In this document: positions 1 to 7,949 of the stretch, one piece after another
Position numbering within the stretch: position 1 is the stretch's first letter
Layout: each line of letters starts with the position of its first letter
Origin: JANMAT01 sp031359995
Lineage (GTDB): Bacteria > Actinomycetota > Acidimicrobiia > Acidimicrobiales > Ilumatobacteraceae
Reading direction: 5' to 3'
NCBI GenBank assembly: GCA_031359995.1
Contig: JANMAT010000101.1
Location: 89,582-153,581, forward strand
Length of the DNA: 64,000 nucleotides
The notes under the pieces: generated by a model
What the model was told of the DNA's origin: nothing
The model's input: the letters and a program-made list of their open reading frames with translations, nothing else
Databases searched by the model: none
Program-made: the position numbers and the translations under genes

Positions 1-414
1 TTCCCGACGCTGCGCCTCGGTGTGCTCGAGGCGGGCATGGGCTGGGCCGGCAGCTTCCTCGACCGGGCCGACGCGGTGTACGACACGATGGTGGGTCGCA
101 CGGTGAAGCTGTCGGCCACACCGAGCGAGATCTTCGCCCGCCAGTGCTTCATCTCGGGCGACCCCGACGAGCGCGCCGCCGCGTACATCCTGGACCACGT
201 GGGCTCGCACTGCTTCGCCTGGGCCTCCGACTACCCGCACCCCGACCACCCGGGCACGTGGGTCGACGCGCTCACCAGCCTGGTGGCCACCCTGGGCGAC
301 GAGACCCGCCAGCGCCTACTGGGCGACAACATCCGCCGCATCTACAACCTCACCGTCTGCCCCGGCCGGACGGCCGGGACCGGGCGCGACGCGGAACGGG
401 GGACCCGGCGTTAG
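1..414 (+). CDS. Amidohydrolase family protein, C-terminal part (5' truncated by window edge)
   Basis: The reading frame is open from base 1 and ends at TAG 412-414, giving 137 residues of the C-terminal part of an amidohydrolase_2 type (TIM-barrel, metal-dependent) hydrolase or decarboxylase. The motif ASDYPHPD carries the Asp that usually binds metal near the last barrel strand. The ending GDNIRRIYNL is typical of the family, where the final helix packs under the barrel. The N-terminal metal-binding HxH motif lies outside the window. The substrate cannot be inferred. The last 15-20 residues are Arg/Gly-rich and look like a non-conserved tail. The stop codon also forms the start of the -10-like box of the next gene. 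Confidence 0.8.
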   Translation, partial: FPTLRLGVLEAGMGWAGSFLDRADAVYDTMVGRTVKLSATPSEIFARQCFISGDPDERAAAYILDHVGSHCFAWASDYPHPDHPGTWVDALTSLVATLGDETRQRLLGDNIRRIYNLTVCPGRTAGTGRDAERGTRR

Positions 415-417
415 CCT
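412..417 (+). promoter_or_regulatory. -10-like box TAGCCT for a leaderless CPBP protease mRNA
   Basis: TAGCCT lies 7 nt before the GTG at 425. Its first three bases are the stop codon of the upstream amidohydrolase. This spacing would put the transcription start at or next to the start codon. Confidence 0.55.
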
Positions 418-424
418 CCACCCC

Positions 425-1240
425 GTGCTGAGCCCGTGGCCACCCCCGCTGCCGCCCGGGTGGTACGCCGACCCGGGCGGGGCCGACGCGCAACGGTGGT
501 GGGACGGATCCGGCTGGACCGAGCACGTCCACCGCGCCGCCGACGACCCGCCGCCCGGTGGGCCCGTGCCCGTGCGCGGCGCCATCGTCGGCCTGCTCGT
601 GCTGCTGGCGGTTCGGGTGCTCGTCGAGGTCGCCGTCCGGCCCTTGCGCGACGAGTTCACACCCTTGTGGCTCATGGGTCTGCTGTTCTACGCGGTGGTG
701 TTCGGGCCCATGCTCGTGGCCGCCCTTCGCGGCCTCGGCGCCGTCGACGCGGGCTGGCGATGGGTACGCACCCAGGTGCAGGCACGCGACCTCGCCTGGG
801 GCGTGGTGGTGTGGATCAGCACCGTCGCGTCAGGGGCGGTGACGGTGCCGCTCATCCGGATGGTCGGCATCCCGTTCCGCAGCAACGGCGACGTGGTCGC
901 CAACTACCGCACCCTCGACACCGGCCTGTTCGCCGTCACCATGGTCGCCGCCATCGTCGGTGCCCCTCTGGTGGAGGAGCTGTTCTTTCGCGGGCTCGTG
1001 CTGCGGGGCCTGATCGACCGGATCCCACCGTGGGCCGCGGTCGTCGGCCAGGCGGTGGCGTTCGGGCTCTATCACCTGATCCCGGGCTTCGGGTCGGCCA
1101 ACGCCGGTCTCGTCGTGGTGCTCACCGGCTACGGCCTGGTGTTCGGGCTGTGGGCCCGGCACTTCCGCCGCCTCGGGCCCACCATGGTCGGCCACGCCAT
1201 CACCAACACGGTCGCGTTCCTGATCCTGCTCGTGCGCTGA
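425..1240 (+). CDS. DUF2510-like N-terminus plus CPBP intramembrane metalloprotease
   Basis: A 271-residue membrane protein. Residues 1-50 hold a Trp/Pro-rich segment (GWYADPGG, QRWWDGSGWTEH) typical of the short DUF2510 domain in actinobacterial membrane proteins. Residues ~55-270 form several TM helices with the CPBP (Abi/Rce1-like) motif EELFFRG near residue 180, followed by a conserved His (YHLIPG) and a late HAITN motif. These are the usual Glu/His metal ligands of this protease family. It may process membrane peptides or prenylated substrates, but the substrate is unknown. The GTG start is chosen because a -10-like box sits 7 nt upstream and no Shine-Dalgarno is present. Confidence 0.85.
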   Translation: MLSPWPPPLPPGWYADPGGADAQRWWDGSGWTEHVHRAADDPPPGGPVPVRGAIVGLLVLLAVRVLVEVAVRPLRDEFTPLWLMGLLFYAVVFGPMLVAALRGLGAVDAGWRWVRTQVQARDLAWGVVVWISTVASGAVTVPLIRMVGIPFRSNGDVVANYRTLDTGLFAVTMVAAIVGAPLVEELFFRGLVLRGLIDRIPPWAAVVGQAVAFGLYHLIPGFGSANAGLVVVLTGYGLVFGLWARHFRRLGPTMVGHAITNTVAFLILLVR

Positions 1241-1252
1241 ACGACACCTCGG

Positions 1253-1258
1253 TAGTGT
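1253..1258 (+). promoter_or_regulatory. -10-like box TAGTGT for a leaderless chagasin-like gene
   Basis: TAGTGT lies 7 nt before the GTG at 1266, in the 25-nt gap after the CPBP gene, so the small gene probably has its own promoter. Confidence 0.55.
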
Positions 1259-1265
1259 CCGGGGC

Positions 1266-1562
1266 GTGGGGGCCTACGACGACGTGACGACGAAGGTGGG
1301 TCGACCGTTCGCCGTGCGCCTCGGGTCGAACCCATCCACCGGCTACGCCTGGTACCTGACGCCCGACGACCACGTCGAGATGGTCGAGGAGCGCTTCGAA
1401 GGACCCGACGGCGGGCTCGTGGGGGTCGGCGGCACGCAGGTGTTCACGCTGCGGGCGGTGCGCACCGGCAAGGCGCTGCTCTCGTTCGTGCACCGCCGCT
1501 CCTGGGAGCGCGACACGCCGCCGCTCCAGGTGCAGCACGTGGTGGTGCGGGCCCGGCGCTGA
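1266..1562 (+). CDS. Chagasin-family (I42) peptidase inhibitor-like protein
   Basis: A 98-residue beta-rich protein with the three loop signatures of chagasin-type inhibitors of papain-like cysteine proteases: NPSTGYAW (residues ~22-29), GVGGTQVF (~53-60) and RRSWE (~77-81). The length matches a single inhibitor domain. No signal peptide is visible, so it is probably cytoplasmic or exported by another route. It sits next to a membrane protease, with two other peptidases downstream on the opposite strand, but no direct target can be named. GTG start with an upstream -10-like box and no Shine-Dalgarno. Confidence 0.8.
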   Translation: MGAYDDVTTKVGRPFAVRLGSNPSTGYAWYLTPDDHVEMVEERFEGPDGGLVGVGGTQVFTLRAVRTGKALLSFVHRRSWERDTPPLQVQHVVVRARR

Positions 1563-1568
1563 GCGCCG

Positions 1569-2642
1569 CTACCGGAACGCGCTGGGGCACACGTCGGCGT
1601 AGGCCACCATGCCGGCCATCGAGTGGGCGTGCACCATGGCGTGCACCACGGCGCGCGACGCGGTGGTGGCGGCCGCGGCCAGCAGCTGGTCGAGCTGCTG
1701 GGGCCGGCCGGCGTCGTCCTTGTAGGCGGTGGTGGCCCGCCCGCCCAACGGGCACGTGCCGGTGGCCAGGGAGAAGGTGACGTCGCCGTCGACCATGAGG
1801 TGCAGCGGGTCGATGGCACGGGCCAGACCGTCGTGGATCGCCTCGGCCAGCTTGTGGGCCTCGACCTTGGTGAGGTCGGCGTCGGTGGCCACGATGGCCA
1901 GCGTGGTGTTGCGGGGTGGCGTGGTGCGGGCCTCGCCCGCCACGGCGGCGGCCCGTTCGGCATCGGCGCGCGTGGGGCGCTTCAGACCCAGCTCGCGCGG
2001 CAGCAGCGAGCGGGCACCGAGCAGCTCGCCGCTGGCCGGCAGCACGGTCGACCCCGCCGCGTTCAGGGCTACCAGCACGCCGACGGTGACGCCGCTGGGC
2101 AGTACGGCGCTGGCCGAGCCGATGCCGCCCTTCAGGCCGCCGGCCCGCGCACCGGTGCCGGCGCCCACGCAACCCTGGGCCACGGGCCCGGAGCCACCCC
2201 GGCCGGCGGCGGCGGCCACGGCCCGGCGTCCGAAGGCGGCGTCGGGCCGGTTGGCCCACGCGCCCCTGCCGAGGTCGAGCAGCACGGCGGCAGGCACCAC
2301 GGGCACGACGTGGTGGGGCTGGGGCCCGACCACGATGCCAATGTTGCGCTCGGCCAGCCAGCCGACCACACCGTCGGCGGCGGCCAGACCGTAGGCGCTA
2401 CCACCGGTGAGGCACACGGCGTGCACCTCCTGCACGAGCCGGTGGGGGTCGAGGGCATCGGTCTCGCGCGTACCCGGCGCGCCGCCCCGCACGTCCACCC
2501 CGGCGACGGTGCCCTTGGGCGGCAGCACGACCGTGACGCCCGTGCACCACGACGAGTTCGAGCGGTGGGCGTGCCCAACGCGGATGCCGGGCACGTCGGT
2601 GATGTCGTTGCGGGCGCCGGCGCCCACGGTGACCGGGGCCAC
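1569..2642 (-). CDS. P1 family peptidase (DmpA/L-aminopeptidase-D-esterase type)
   Basis: A 357-residue Ntn-hydrolase-like P1 peptidase. The start NDITDVPGIRVGHA and the motifs LTGGSAYGL and GCVGAGTGA are family hallmarks. Members cleave themselves before a Ser/Thr to expose the nucleophile; GGIGSAS near residues 172-178 is the candidate site, with Ser176 as nucleophile. Expected activity is release of N-terminal amino acids or hydrolysis of amides and esters. The GTG start lies 3 nt after the TGA of the M20 peptidase on the same strand, so the two are probably co-transcribed and may act in sequence on peptides or acylated amino acids. Confidence 0.9.
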   Translation of the reverse strand: MAPVTVGAGARNDITDVPGIRVGHAHRSNSSWCTGVTVVLPPKGTVAGVDVRGGAPGTRETDALDPHRLVQEVHAVCLTGGSAYGLAAADGVVGWLAERNIGIVVGPQPHHVVPVVPAAVLLDLGRGAWANRPDAAFGRRAVAAAAGRGGSGPVAQGCVGAGTGARAGGLKGGIGSASAVLPSGVTVGVLVALNAAGSTVLPASGELLGARSLLPRELGLKRPTRADAERAAAVAGEARTTPPRNTTLAIVATDADLTKVEAHKLAEAIHDGLARAIDPLHLMVDGDVTFSLATGTCPLGGRATTAYKDDAGRPQQLDQLLAAAATTASRAVVHAMVHAHSMAGMVAYADVCPSAFR

Positions 2643-2645
2643 GGC

Positions 2646-3833
2646 TCAGCCCTGGGCGGCGGCGAAGAAGCGCTGGGCGGCGTCCACGTACACCTCGGCG
2701 TGCCGGGCGATGTCAGCGATCTCCACGAACTCGTCGGCCTGGTGGGCGATGAACTTGCCGCCCGGTCCGTACACGAGGCTCGGGATGCCGGTTCGGCTGG
2801 TGAGCACCGTGCCGTCGGTCGCCCCCGGCACGCCGCCCAGGCGAGGTGTCTCGCCGAGCACGCCGGCGTGGGCGTCCCACACCGCCCGCACGAGCGGGTC
2901 GTCGGGCGACACCTCGACGACGGGCCGGTCGTCGATCAGTTCGACCTCGGTGCTGATGCCGATGCCGGCGCCCGCCTGGCGCGCCGCGTCACGCAGTTCG
3001 GCGAGCAGCACGCCGTGCTCGATGCCCGGGATGGTGCGCACGTCGAGCCACACCGACGCGTCGGCCGGCATCACGTTCATCTGCACCGGCGCACCGGCGT
3101 GCACGACGGTGGGGGTGAGCCACACCCGGCCCAGGTGCTCGTGGTCGCCGAGCCGCTCGTGCAGCGAGCGCTCCATCTCCTCGACGGCGGTCAGGAAGCG
3201 CCCGAGGGCCCGGTTGGGGTTGGCGCCGGCGAAGGGCATGGCGCCGTGGGCCATGCGACCGTGGAAGTCGACCCGCAGGCGCAGCGCACCCTTGGCCACG
3301 GTGCAGATCTCACCGGCCTCGGGCTCACAGCAGATGATCCCAACGACGCCGGCGAGGCGACCCCGGGCCACGAAGTCCTTGGCCCCGGCCATCATGCCCT
3401 CCTCGTCACACAAGGCGGCGATCATGACCCGACCGGGGAACGGGCCGCGGTCGGCCAGGGCGCGCGCCGCGTACAGCGCGGCCGCCAGGCCGGCCTTCAT
3501 GTCGGCCGAGCCCCGCCCGTAGAGGCGGCCGTCGATGATCCGGGCCGCGAACGGGTCGACGGTCCACAGGTTCACGTCGCCCTCGGTGACCACGTCGGTG
3601 TGGCCCTCGAAGGCCAGCGTGGGCCCGGGCCGGCCGCCGTCGACGATGCAGTGCACGTTCGGGCGCCCGGGGGCGACCACGTCGACCACCGGCTCCCAGC
3701 CGAAGTGCCGCATGAGCCCGGCCACGTGGTCGGCCGCCGGCTGCTCGCAGCGATCCGTGGTCGGGTCGAAGACGCTCGGGATGCGCACCAGCGCCTGCAC
3801 CGTCTCCACGAGCGCGCCGTGATCGATCCCCAT
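2646..3833 (-). CDS. M20 family metallopeptidase (ArgE/DapE/CPG2-like)
   Basis: A 395-residue di-zinc amidohydrolase of the M20 family. Visible motifs are GHTDVV (first metal His with catalytic Asp), GRGSADMKAG (bridging Asp), CDEEG (catalytic Glu and metal Glu), a dimerisation lid domain in the middle (from FHGRMAHGAMPF), and a C-terminal metal His in the FIAHQADEFV segment. Family substrates are N-acyl amino acids or dipeptides; the exact one is open. The ATG at 3833 is chosen because TACGCT lies 7 nt upstream and similarity begins there, although the frame stays open far upstream. It is followed by the P1 peptidase after 3 nt. It is divergent from the LLM oxidoreductase. Confidence 0.88.
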   Translation of the reverse strand: MGIDHGALVETVQALVRIPSVFDPTTDRCEQPAADHVAGLMRHFGWEPVVDVVAPGRPNVHCIVDGGRPGPTLAFEGHTDVVTEGDVNLWTVDPFAARIIDGRLYGRGSADMKAGLAAALYAARALADRGPFPGRVMIAALCDEEGMMAGAKDFVARGRLAGVVGIICCEPEAGEICTVAKGALRLRVDFHGRMAHGAMPFAGANPNRALGRFLTAVEEMERSLHERLGDHEHLGRVWLTPTVVHAGAPVQMNVMPADASVWLDVRTIPGIEHGVLLAELRDAARQAGAGIGISTEVELIDDRPVVEVSPDDPLVRAVWDAHAGVLGETPRLGGVPGATDGTVLTSRTGIPSLVYGPGGKFIAHQADEFVEIADIARHAEVYVDAAQRFFAAAQG

Positions 3834-3840
3834 GGATCCG

Positions 3841-3846
3841 AGCGTA
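3841..3846 (-). promoter_or_regulatory. -10-like box TACGCT for the M20 peptidase operon
   Basis: On the minus strand TACGCT is followed by 7 nt and the ATG at 3833. The pattern matches the other leaderless starts in the window. Confidence 0.55.
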
Positions 3847-3922
3847 CCCGGGTCGCTCCCGCAGGCCCGTGCCCGGCGTCCAGCCGTGCCGTCCGGTGCG
3901 TGCACGACCGGAAAAGTGACCA

Positions 3923-3928
3923 TAGGAT
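3923..3928 (+). promoter_or_regulatory. -10-like box TAGGAT for the LLM oxidoreductase gene
   Basis: TAGGAT in an unusually A/T-rich patch, 64 nt before the ATG at 3993. The predicted leader is about 58 nt and has a purine-rich GGGGGA about 10 nt before the start. The box sits back to back with the M20 promoter in a 159-nt divergent gap. Confidence 0.4.
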
Positions 3929-3992
3929 CAATTTCCTGCAGCAGCGCCGGCACCGGGCCGGCGACGCCGAGCACACCGGGGGACAGCACAGC

Positions 3993-5084
3993 ATGAAGGT
4001 CGGCCTCACCATCGCGCCCACCCATCCGATCGCCGGACTGGAGATGACACTGGGTCTGGCCCACGCCATGCAGTGCGACTCGGTGTGGATGCCCGACCAC
4101 ATCCTCGGCGTGTTCCACCCGGGCCTGTGGAGCGAGATGGCGTTCTCGGCCATGTCGAGCGATCCCGACGCCTACTACGACCCGTTCATCATGGGCGGCA
4201 TCCTCGCCGACAAGACCCAGCTGCCCGTCGGCCTGTCGGTCACCGACACGGTGCGGCGCAAGGGTGCCGACCTCGCCCGCAGCGCCCTCACGCTGCAGCA
4301 CCTGCTGCCCGGCGGGTTCATCCTCGGCATCGGTTCGGGCGAGGCCGAGAGCCTGGTCACCTTCGGCTACGACTTCTCGACGCCGGTCGCCGAGTGCGAG
4401 CAGGCGCTGCGCGAGATCCGCAGCCTGCTCGACGACGGCGTGATGCCGCCCGACATGGGCCTGTCGGGTCGCATGGGCATGCCGTTGGAGAGCGCGGCGG
4501 GCAAGCCCGAGGTGTGGGTCGCCGGCCACGGTCCCCGCATGCTGCGCCTCACCGGCACCTACGGCGACGGCTGGCTTCCGGCGTGGCCCATGTCGCCCGA
4601 CGAGTACGGCCGCCGGGGTGACGTCATCGACGGCTGGGCCGACAAGGCCGGCCGGGCCCACCCCGTGCGCTCGATGCTCCCGTTCATCATGCTCGGCCAG
4701 TCGAAGGAGTACATCGCCGACCTCATGGAGCGCGACCCGCTGGGCAAGCTCTTCGCCCTGTTCTGCCCGGCCGACCTCTGGACCGCCCACGGCTTCCACC
4801 ACCCCTTCGGCGACGACTCGAAGGGCTTCATCGATCTCATCGTGCACGACCTCGATCCGAACGAGCTGCGCTCGCTGGCGCCCCAGATGCCGTTCGAGCT
4901 CGTGGAGGAAGTGATCATGATGGGCAGTGCCGAGGACGTGGGAGCCCGCCTGTCGGGCTACGCGGCCAACGGCCTGGCCCACGTGGTGCTGGCCAACCTC
5001 ACCGGCGTGGTCGGTGGACTGAGCGAGATCGAGACCAACGCGCCCCAGTTCTTCGCCCTGCGGGAGATGCTGCGCGGGATGTGA
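3993..5084 (+). CDS. LLM class (luciferase-like) flavin/F420-dependent oxidoreductase
   Basis: A 363-residue TIM-barrel oxidoreductase of the bacterial luciferase/F420 superfamily. It starts MKVGLTIAP with DSVWMPDH near residue 30, has GGFILGIGSGEAES (phosphate-binding turn, ~110-123) and VWVAGHGPRMLRLTGTYGDGW (~172-192), all family signatures. The actinobacterial context favours coenzyme F420 over FMN, but the sequence does not prove this. The substrate is unknown. The ATG lies near GGGGGA. The gene converges with the SnoaL-like gene, with only 9 nt between the stops. Confidence 0.87.
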   Translation: MKVGLTIAPTHPIAGLEMTLGLAHAMQCDSVWMPDHILGVFHPGLWSEMAFSAMSSDPDAYYDPFIMGGILADKTQLPVGLSVTDTVRRKGADLARSALTLQHLLPGGFILGIGSGEAESLVTFGYDFSTPVAECEQALREIRSLLDDGVMPPDMGLSGRMGMPLESAAGKPEVWVAGHGPRMLRLTGTYGDGWLPAWPMSPDEYGRRGDVIDGWADKAGRAHPVRSMLPFIMLGQSKEYIADLMERDPLGKLFALFCPADLWTAHGFHHPFGDDSKGFIDLIVHDLDPNELRSLAPQMPFELVEEVIMMGSAEDVGARLSGYAANGLAHVVLANLTGVVGGLSEIETNAPQFFALREMLRGM

Positions 5085-5093
5085 TCGACCGGG

Positions 5094-5621
5094 TCAGCGC
5101 GCTGAGCCGATCTCGCGCGCCAGTCGGAAGATGTCGTCGTTGCCCGTTCGCCAGCGCACCGTCAGCTGGCAACGGGCGATGCGCCACCCCGCCGTGGTGC
5201 GCACCACCCGGTTCGTGTAGTGACCACCGAGCAGGCACCAGTTCACGGTGTCGGCCGGCCAGGCGTGCTCGGCCAGCGTGGCCGGGGAGAAGAAGTGCTG
5301 GGCCTGGAGCTCGATCTCGTAGTGGGCGCGGTCGGTGTCGCGCGGATCGAAGTGAACGACCAGGTTGCCCAACAGGTGCTGGGTCGCGTCGAAGCTGCCG
5401 TTGGTGCGGCGCACGTCGTCGACCCACGCGTCGGCCGGCCGCGGGCCACCGGGTCGACCCGACCACGACGAGAAGTCGAGCTCGCACGGGTCCGTGAAGC
5501 ACGAGCGGTACAGGGCCCAGTCGCGCCGGTCGATGCCGGTGGCGTAGCGCAGGGCGACCTCCGCGATGCCCTGGCGGTCGGCCGCTCGCAGGTCTCCGGT
5601 CAGCACGTCGTCGGTCAGCAC
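5094..5621 (-). CDS. SnoaL/NTF2-like fold protein
   Basis: A 175-residue cone-shaped alpha+beta barrel of the SnoaL_4 type: N-terminal helices with YATGIDRRDWALYRSCFTD, followed by beta strands and a final WRIARCQLTVRW strand. Such proteins are often dehydratases, isomerases or small subunits of ring-hydroxylating enzymes; the role here is unknown. The GTG start has a clear AAGGAG 5-6 nt upstream. The start lies 12 nt after the esterase stop on the same strand, so the two form an operon. It may act on the product of the esterase or be an unrelated housekeeping partner. Confidence 0.83.
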   Translation of the reverse strand: MLTDDVLTGDLRAADRQGIAEVALRYATGIDRRDWALYRSCFTDPCELDFSSWSGRPGGPRPADAWVDDVRRTNGSFDATQHLLGNLVVHFDPRDTDRAHYEIELQAQHFFSPATLAEHAWPADTVNWCLLGGHYTNRVVRTTAGWRIARCQLTVRWRTGNDDIFRLAREIGSAR

Positions 5622-5633
5622 GTCGCTCCTTGG

Positions 5634-7094
5634 CTAGGCCCAGGCCGCGATGCCCGCCCAGGCCTGCCGCGTGGCGAGGTCCGGGTCGATCTCCACGTGC
5701 GGGTCGACGTCGAGTCGGAGCACCTGGCGGTCGTCAGGTGTGTACGGCGACCAACCGGCCCGGCCGTGGCGGCCGAACGCCAGCCACGCGTCAGCGGTGG
5801 CGTCGGCCAGCGGAGCACGATCGGCACCCATGCCGAGGAAGAGCTCGACACCGGGCTGGTGCAGGTTGTGGAACACGAACGGGATCTCGATGCCGTGGCA
5901 GGCACCGAGGACACCGCCGAACGCGGGCGACGGCCACGTGAACCGGTACAGCCACGTGGCGTTGCCGGCCGCCGACCGGGCTTCGGCCAGGCGCAGCGCC
6001 GGCAGTCGGAAGGTTGCGTCGGTGGCGATGGCCGTGGCCAGCTGCGAGGCGGTCGCGCCGGGCCGATCGGTGCGGTACGCGGCGAGGGCGGCGGCCCCGG
6101 CCTCGCCGAACGTGCGCCGGGCGATCGCCTCCACCATGGCCTCGTCCATGGCCGCGTGCTTCGTGTCGAACGCGGTGAACAGCGCCATCTCGTCACGGGT
6201 GGTGCCGAGCAGCAGGGGCACGTCGTTGGCGGCCGCCGCCGCCAGCACACGGGCGACCGTGTCGGGCAGCACCACGCCGTCAGCCGTGGGCGACGCCGCG
6301 GTGATGCCCTTGAAGCTGTCGACGAAGAGCGTGTTCTGGGCCTCGACCAGCGCGCCGGTGGCCATGGCCCGAAGGGCGGCGTCGGCGGCCAGTGCACCGC
6401 CACCGGCCGCCACCCGCAACTCGGCGGCGGCCTCCTCGGCCCGCTCGAGCGGGCGGATCTGGGTCACGCTGGCGCTCTGGGCCACCGCCCGGTGGAACAG
6501 GCCCCGAGCCGACTCGGCGGCGAGCAGGGCGACCACGCTGGCCCCACCGGCCGACTCGCCGAAGACCGTGACGTTGTCGGGGTTGCCGCCGAAGGCGGTG
6601 ATGTTGGCCCGCACCCACCGCAGGGCCTCGACCTGGTCGAGCAGGCCCAGGTTGCCCGAGCCGGGTGAGAGGCCGTAGGTGAACCCGAGCGCGCCGAGGC
6701 GGTAGTTGAGCGTCACCACGACCACGTCGCCCCGGCGGGCCAGCGCGGCACCGTCGTACCAGCGCGACCGCCCCGTGCCGGTGGCGAAGGCACCCCCGTG
6801 GATCCACACCAGCACCGGTCGGGTCGCCCCGTCGCGGGCCGGCGTCCACACGTTCAACGACAGGCACGTGGCCTCGTCCATGGGCAGGTCGTCGCCCGAC
6901 AGCAGCGTCTCGAGCATGGTCGGCACCTGGGGCGCCGCCGGCCCGTAGGCGCTGGCGTCGACGACCCCATCGGCCGCAGGCACGGCAACGGGTCGCTCGA
7001 ACCGCTCGGCCGTGGCGTAGCGGACGCCGAGGTAGCGCTCGATGCCGTCCGCCCCCAGCACGCCCTGCACGCGCCCCGCCGGCGCCTTGGCCAT
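5634..7094 (-). CDS. Type B carboxylesterase/lipase family protein
   Basis: A 486-residue alpha/beta hydrolase of the carboxylesterase type B family. The N-terminal GVRYATAERF region, the oxyanion-hole segment VWIHGGAFATGTG, the nucleophile elbow VFGESAGGASV and a late CHGIEIPFVF (catalytic His) are all visible. Length is normal for bacterial members (480-520). No signal peptide is seen. Two starts are possible: GTG 7103 or ATG 7094. ATG 7094 is preferred because GAGGTG lies 6 nt before it. A 9-codon leaderless mini-ORF ends over this region (see 7100-7126). The SnoaL-like gene follows 12 nt downstream. Confidence 0.88.
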   Translation of the reverse strand: MAKAPAGRVQGVLGADGIERYLGVRYATAERFERPVAVPAADGVVDASAYGPAAPQVPTMLETLLSGDDLPMDEATCLSLNVWTPARDGATRPVLVWIHGGAFATGTGRSRWYDGAALARRGDVVVVTLNYRLGALGFTYGLSPGSGNLGLLDQVEALRWVRANITAFGGNPDNVTVFGESAGGASVVALLAAESARGLFHRAVAQSASVTQIRPLERAEEAAAELRVAAGGGALAADAALRAMATGALVEAQNTLFVDSFKGITAASPTADGVVLPDTVARVLAAAAANDVPLLLGTTRDEMALFTAFDTKHAAMDEAMVEAIARRTFGEAGAAALAAYRTDRPGATASQLATAIATDATFRLPALRLAEARSAAGNATWLYRFTWPSPAFGGVLGACHGIEIPFVFHNLHQPGVELFLGMGADRAPLADATADAWLAFGRHGRAGWSPYTPDDRQVLRLDVDPHVEIDPDLATRQAWAGIAAWA

Positions 7095-7099
7095 CGGGT

Positions 7100-7126
7100 T
7101 CACCTCGCACCGCCGTGCTGCGTCAT
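7100..7126 (-). CDS. Putative leaderless upstream mini-ORF (8 residues) before the esterase
   Basis: On the minus strand ATG 7126-7124 opens the frame MTQHGGAR and stops at TGA 7102-7100. The TGA overlaps the possible GTG start of the esterase and lies 5 nt before its ATG at 7094. A TACCCT box sits 6 nt before this ATG, the same geometry as the leaderless genes elsewhere in the window. The last codons supply the GAGG that would serve as Shine-Dalgarno for the esterase, so translation of the mini-ORF could be coupled to the esterase start. This is inferred from sequence only. Confidence 0.4.
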   Translation of the reverse strand: MTQHGGAR

Positions 7127-7132
7127 GGTGCG

Positions 7133-7138
7133 AGGGTA
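7133..7138 (-). promoter_or_regulatory. -10-like box TACCCT upstream of the mini-ORF/esterase
   Basis: Minus-strand TACCCT followed by 6 nt and ATG 7126. It is the best promoter candidate for the esterase-SnoaL operon. Confidence 0.5.
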
Positions 7139-7230
7139 CCGACAGAACCGCAAGGCGTGAGGGTCGGACCGGCGTGAACCCGCGGCGACCAGTCGGTCAC
7201 GCACCCCGACGGCGTGACGGGCGCGCGTCG

Positions 7231-7236
7231 TAGGCT
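7231..7236 (+). promoter_or_regulatory. -10-like box TAGGCT for the hexapeptide acyltransferase
   Basis: TAGGCT lies 7 nt before GTG 7244 and inside the longer possible frame from GTG 7214. This argues for the downstream start. Confidence 0.5.
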
Positions 7237-7243
7237 GCCCGCC

Positions 7244-7921
7244 GTGCTCCGCCCCGACCCGCCCCCGCCCGGCCTGTGGGCCCGCCTCCGCGGGCGCCGC
7301 CAGCGCCTCGTGGGTGAGGCGGTGCGCTGGGGTTGGGACCGGGCGGTGGAGCGCGGTGCCATCGGCCCCGACAGCCGGGCCGGCCGCCGTTTCGGGCACT
7401 TCGGCGACCGCAGCGTCATCTGCTTCCCACCCGCCACCATCTTCAACGAGCGCTACATCCAGATCGGGTCGCACACCATGATCGGCCCGTCGGTGACGCT
7501 GTCGGCCGGCATGATCCCCGGCCAGCAGTGCCTCACCGACCCGGTGGTGCGCATCGGCGACCGCTGCCTCATCGGCCGGGGTTCCGGCATCGTCGGGCAC
7601 CTCGCCATCGACATCGGCGACGACGTGTGGACGGGCCACTTCGTCTACATCACCGACCAGAACCACGGCTACGAGGACCCCGACCGACCCATCTCGGTGC
7701 AGGTGCAACCCGAGCGCCCGGTGATCATCGGACGGGGCTCGTGGCTCGGCCACGGGTCGGTGGTGCTGCCGGGGTCGGTCATCGGCGAGCACGTGGTGGT
7801 GGCGGCGGGCAGCGTCGTCACCGGACCGCTGCCGGACCGGTGCGTGGCCGCCGGCGTACCGGCCCGGCCCATCCGCATCTGGGACGCCGAGCGGGGCTGG
7901 ATCCGCTACGAGGACCGTTGA
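7244..7921 (+). CDS. Left-handed beta-helix (hexapeptide repeat) acyltransferase
   Basis: A 225-residue protein with hexapeptide-repeat coils from about residue 50 to 205 (IGSHTMIGPSVTLSAG, IGDRCLIGRGSGIVGH, IGDDVWTGHFVYIT, IGRGSWLGHGSVVLPG). HGYEDP and the residues around it resemble the active-site loop of CysE/NodL/maltose-type O-acetyltransferases. A basic helix (RLRGRRQRLVGEAVRWGW) precedes the beta-helix. Likely reaction: acetyl- or acyl-CoA-dependent O-acylation of a sugar or lipid-linked glycan. The start at 7244 is chosen from the -10-like box; an in-frame GTG at 7214 would add 10 residues. Confidence 0.85.
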   Translation: MLRPDPPPPGLWARLRGRRQRLVGEAVRWGWDRAVERGAIGPDSRAGRRFGHFGDRSVICFPPATIFNERYIQIGSHTMIGPSVTLSAGMIPGQQCLTDPVVRIGDRCLIGRGSGIVGHLAIDIGDDVWTGHFVYITDQNHGYEDPDRPISVQVQPERPVIIGRGSWLGHGSVVLPGSVIGEHVVVAAGSVVTGPLPDRCVAAGVPARPIRIWDAERGWIRYEDR

Positions 7922-7949
7922 GGCGCGCGACGCGGGTGGCCCCGTCGGA

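Noticed and set aside
1623..3992. Very long plus-strand open frame upstream of the LLM oxidoreductase
   Set aside because: It is the antisense of the P1 and M20 peptidase genes, low in hydrophobic patterns and rich in His/Gly/Arg. The real gene starts at ATG 3993 where family similarity begins.
2646..4982. M20 peptidase extended to 778 codons upstream
   Set aside because: The extra 383 codons are antisense to the LLM oxidoreductase. A -10-like box 7 nt before ATG 3833 and the start of similarity support the short form.
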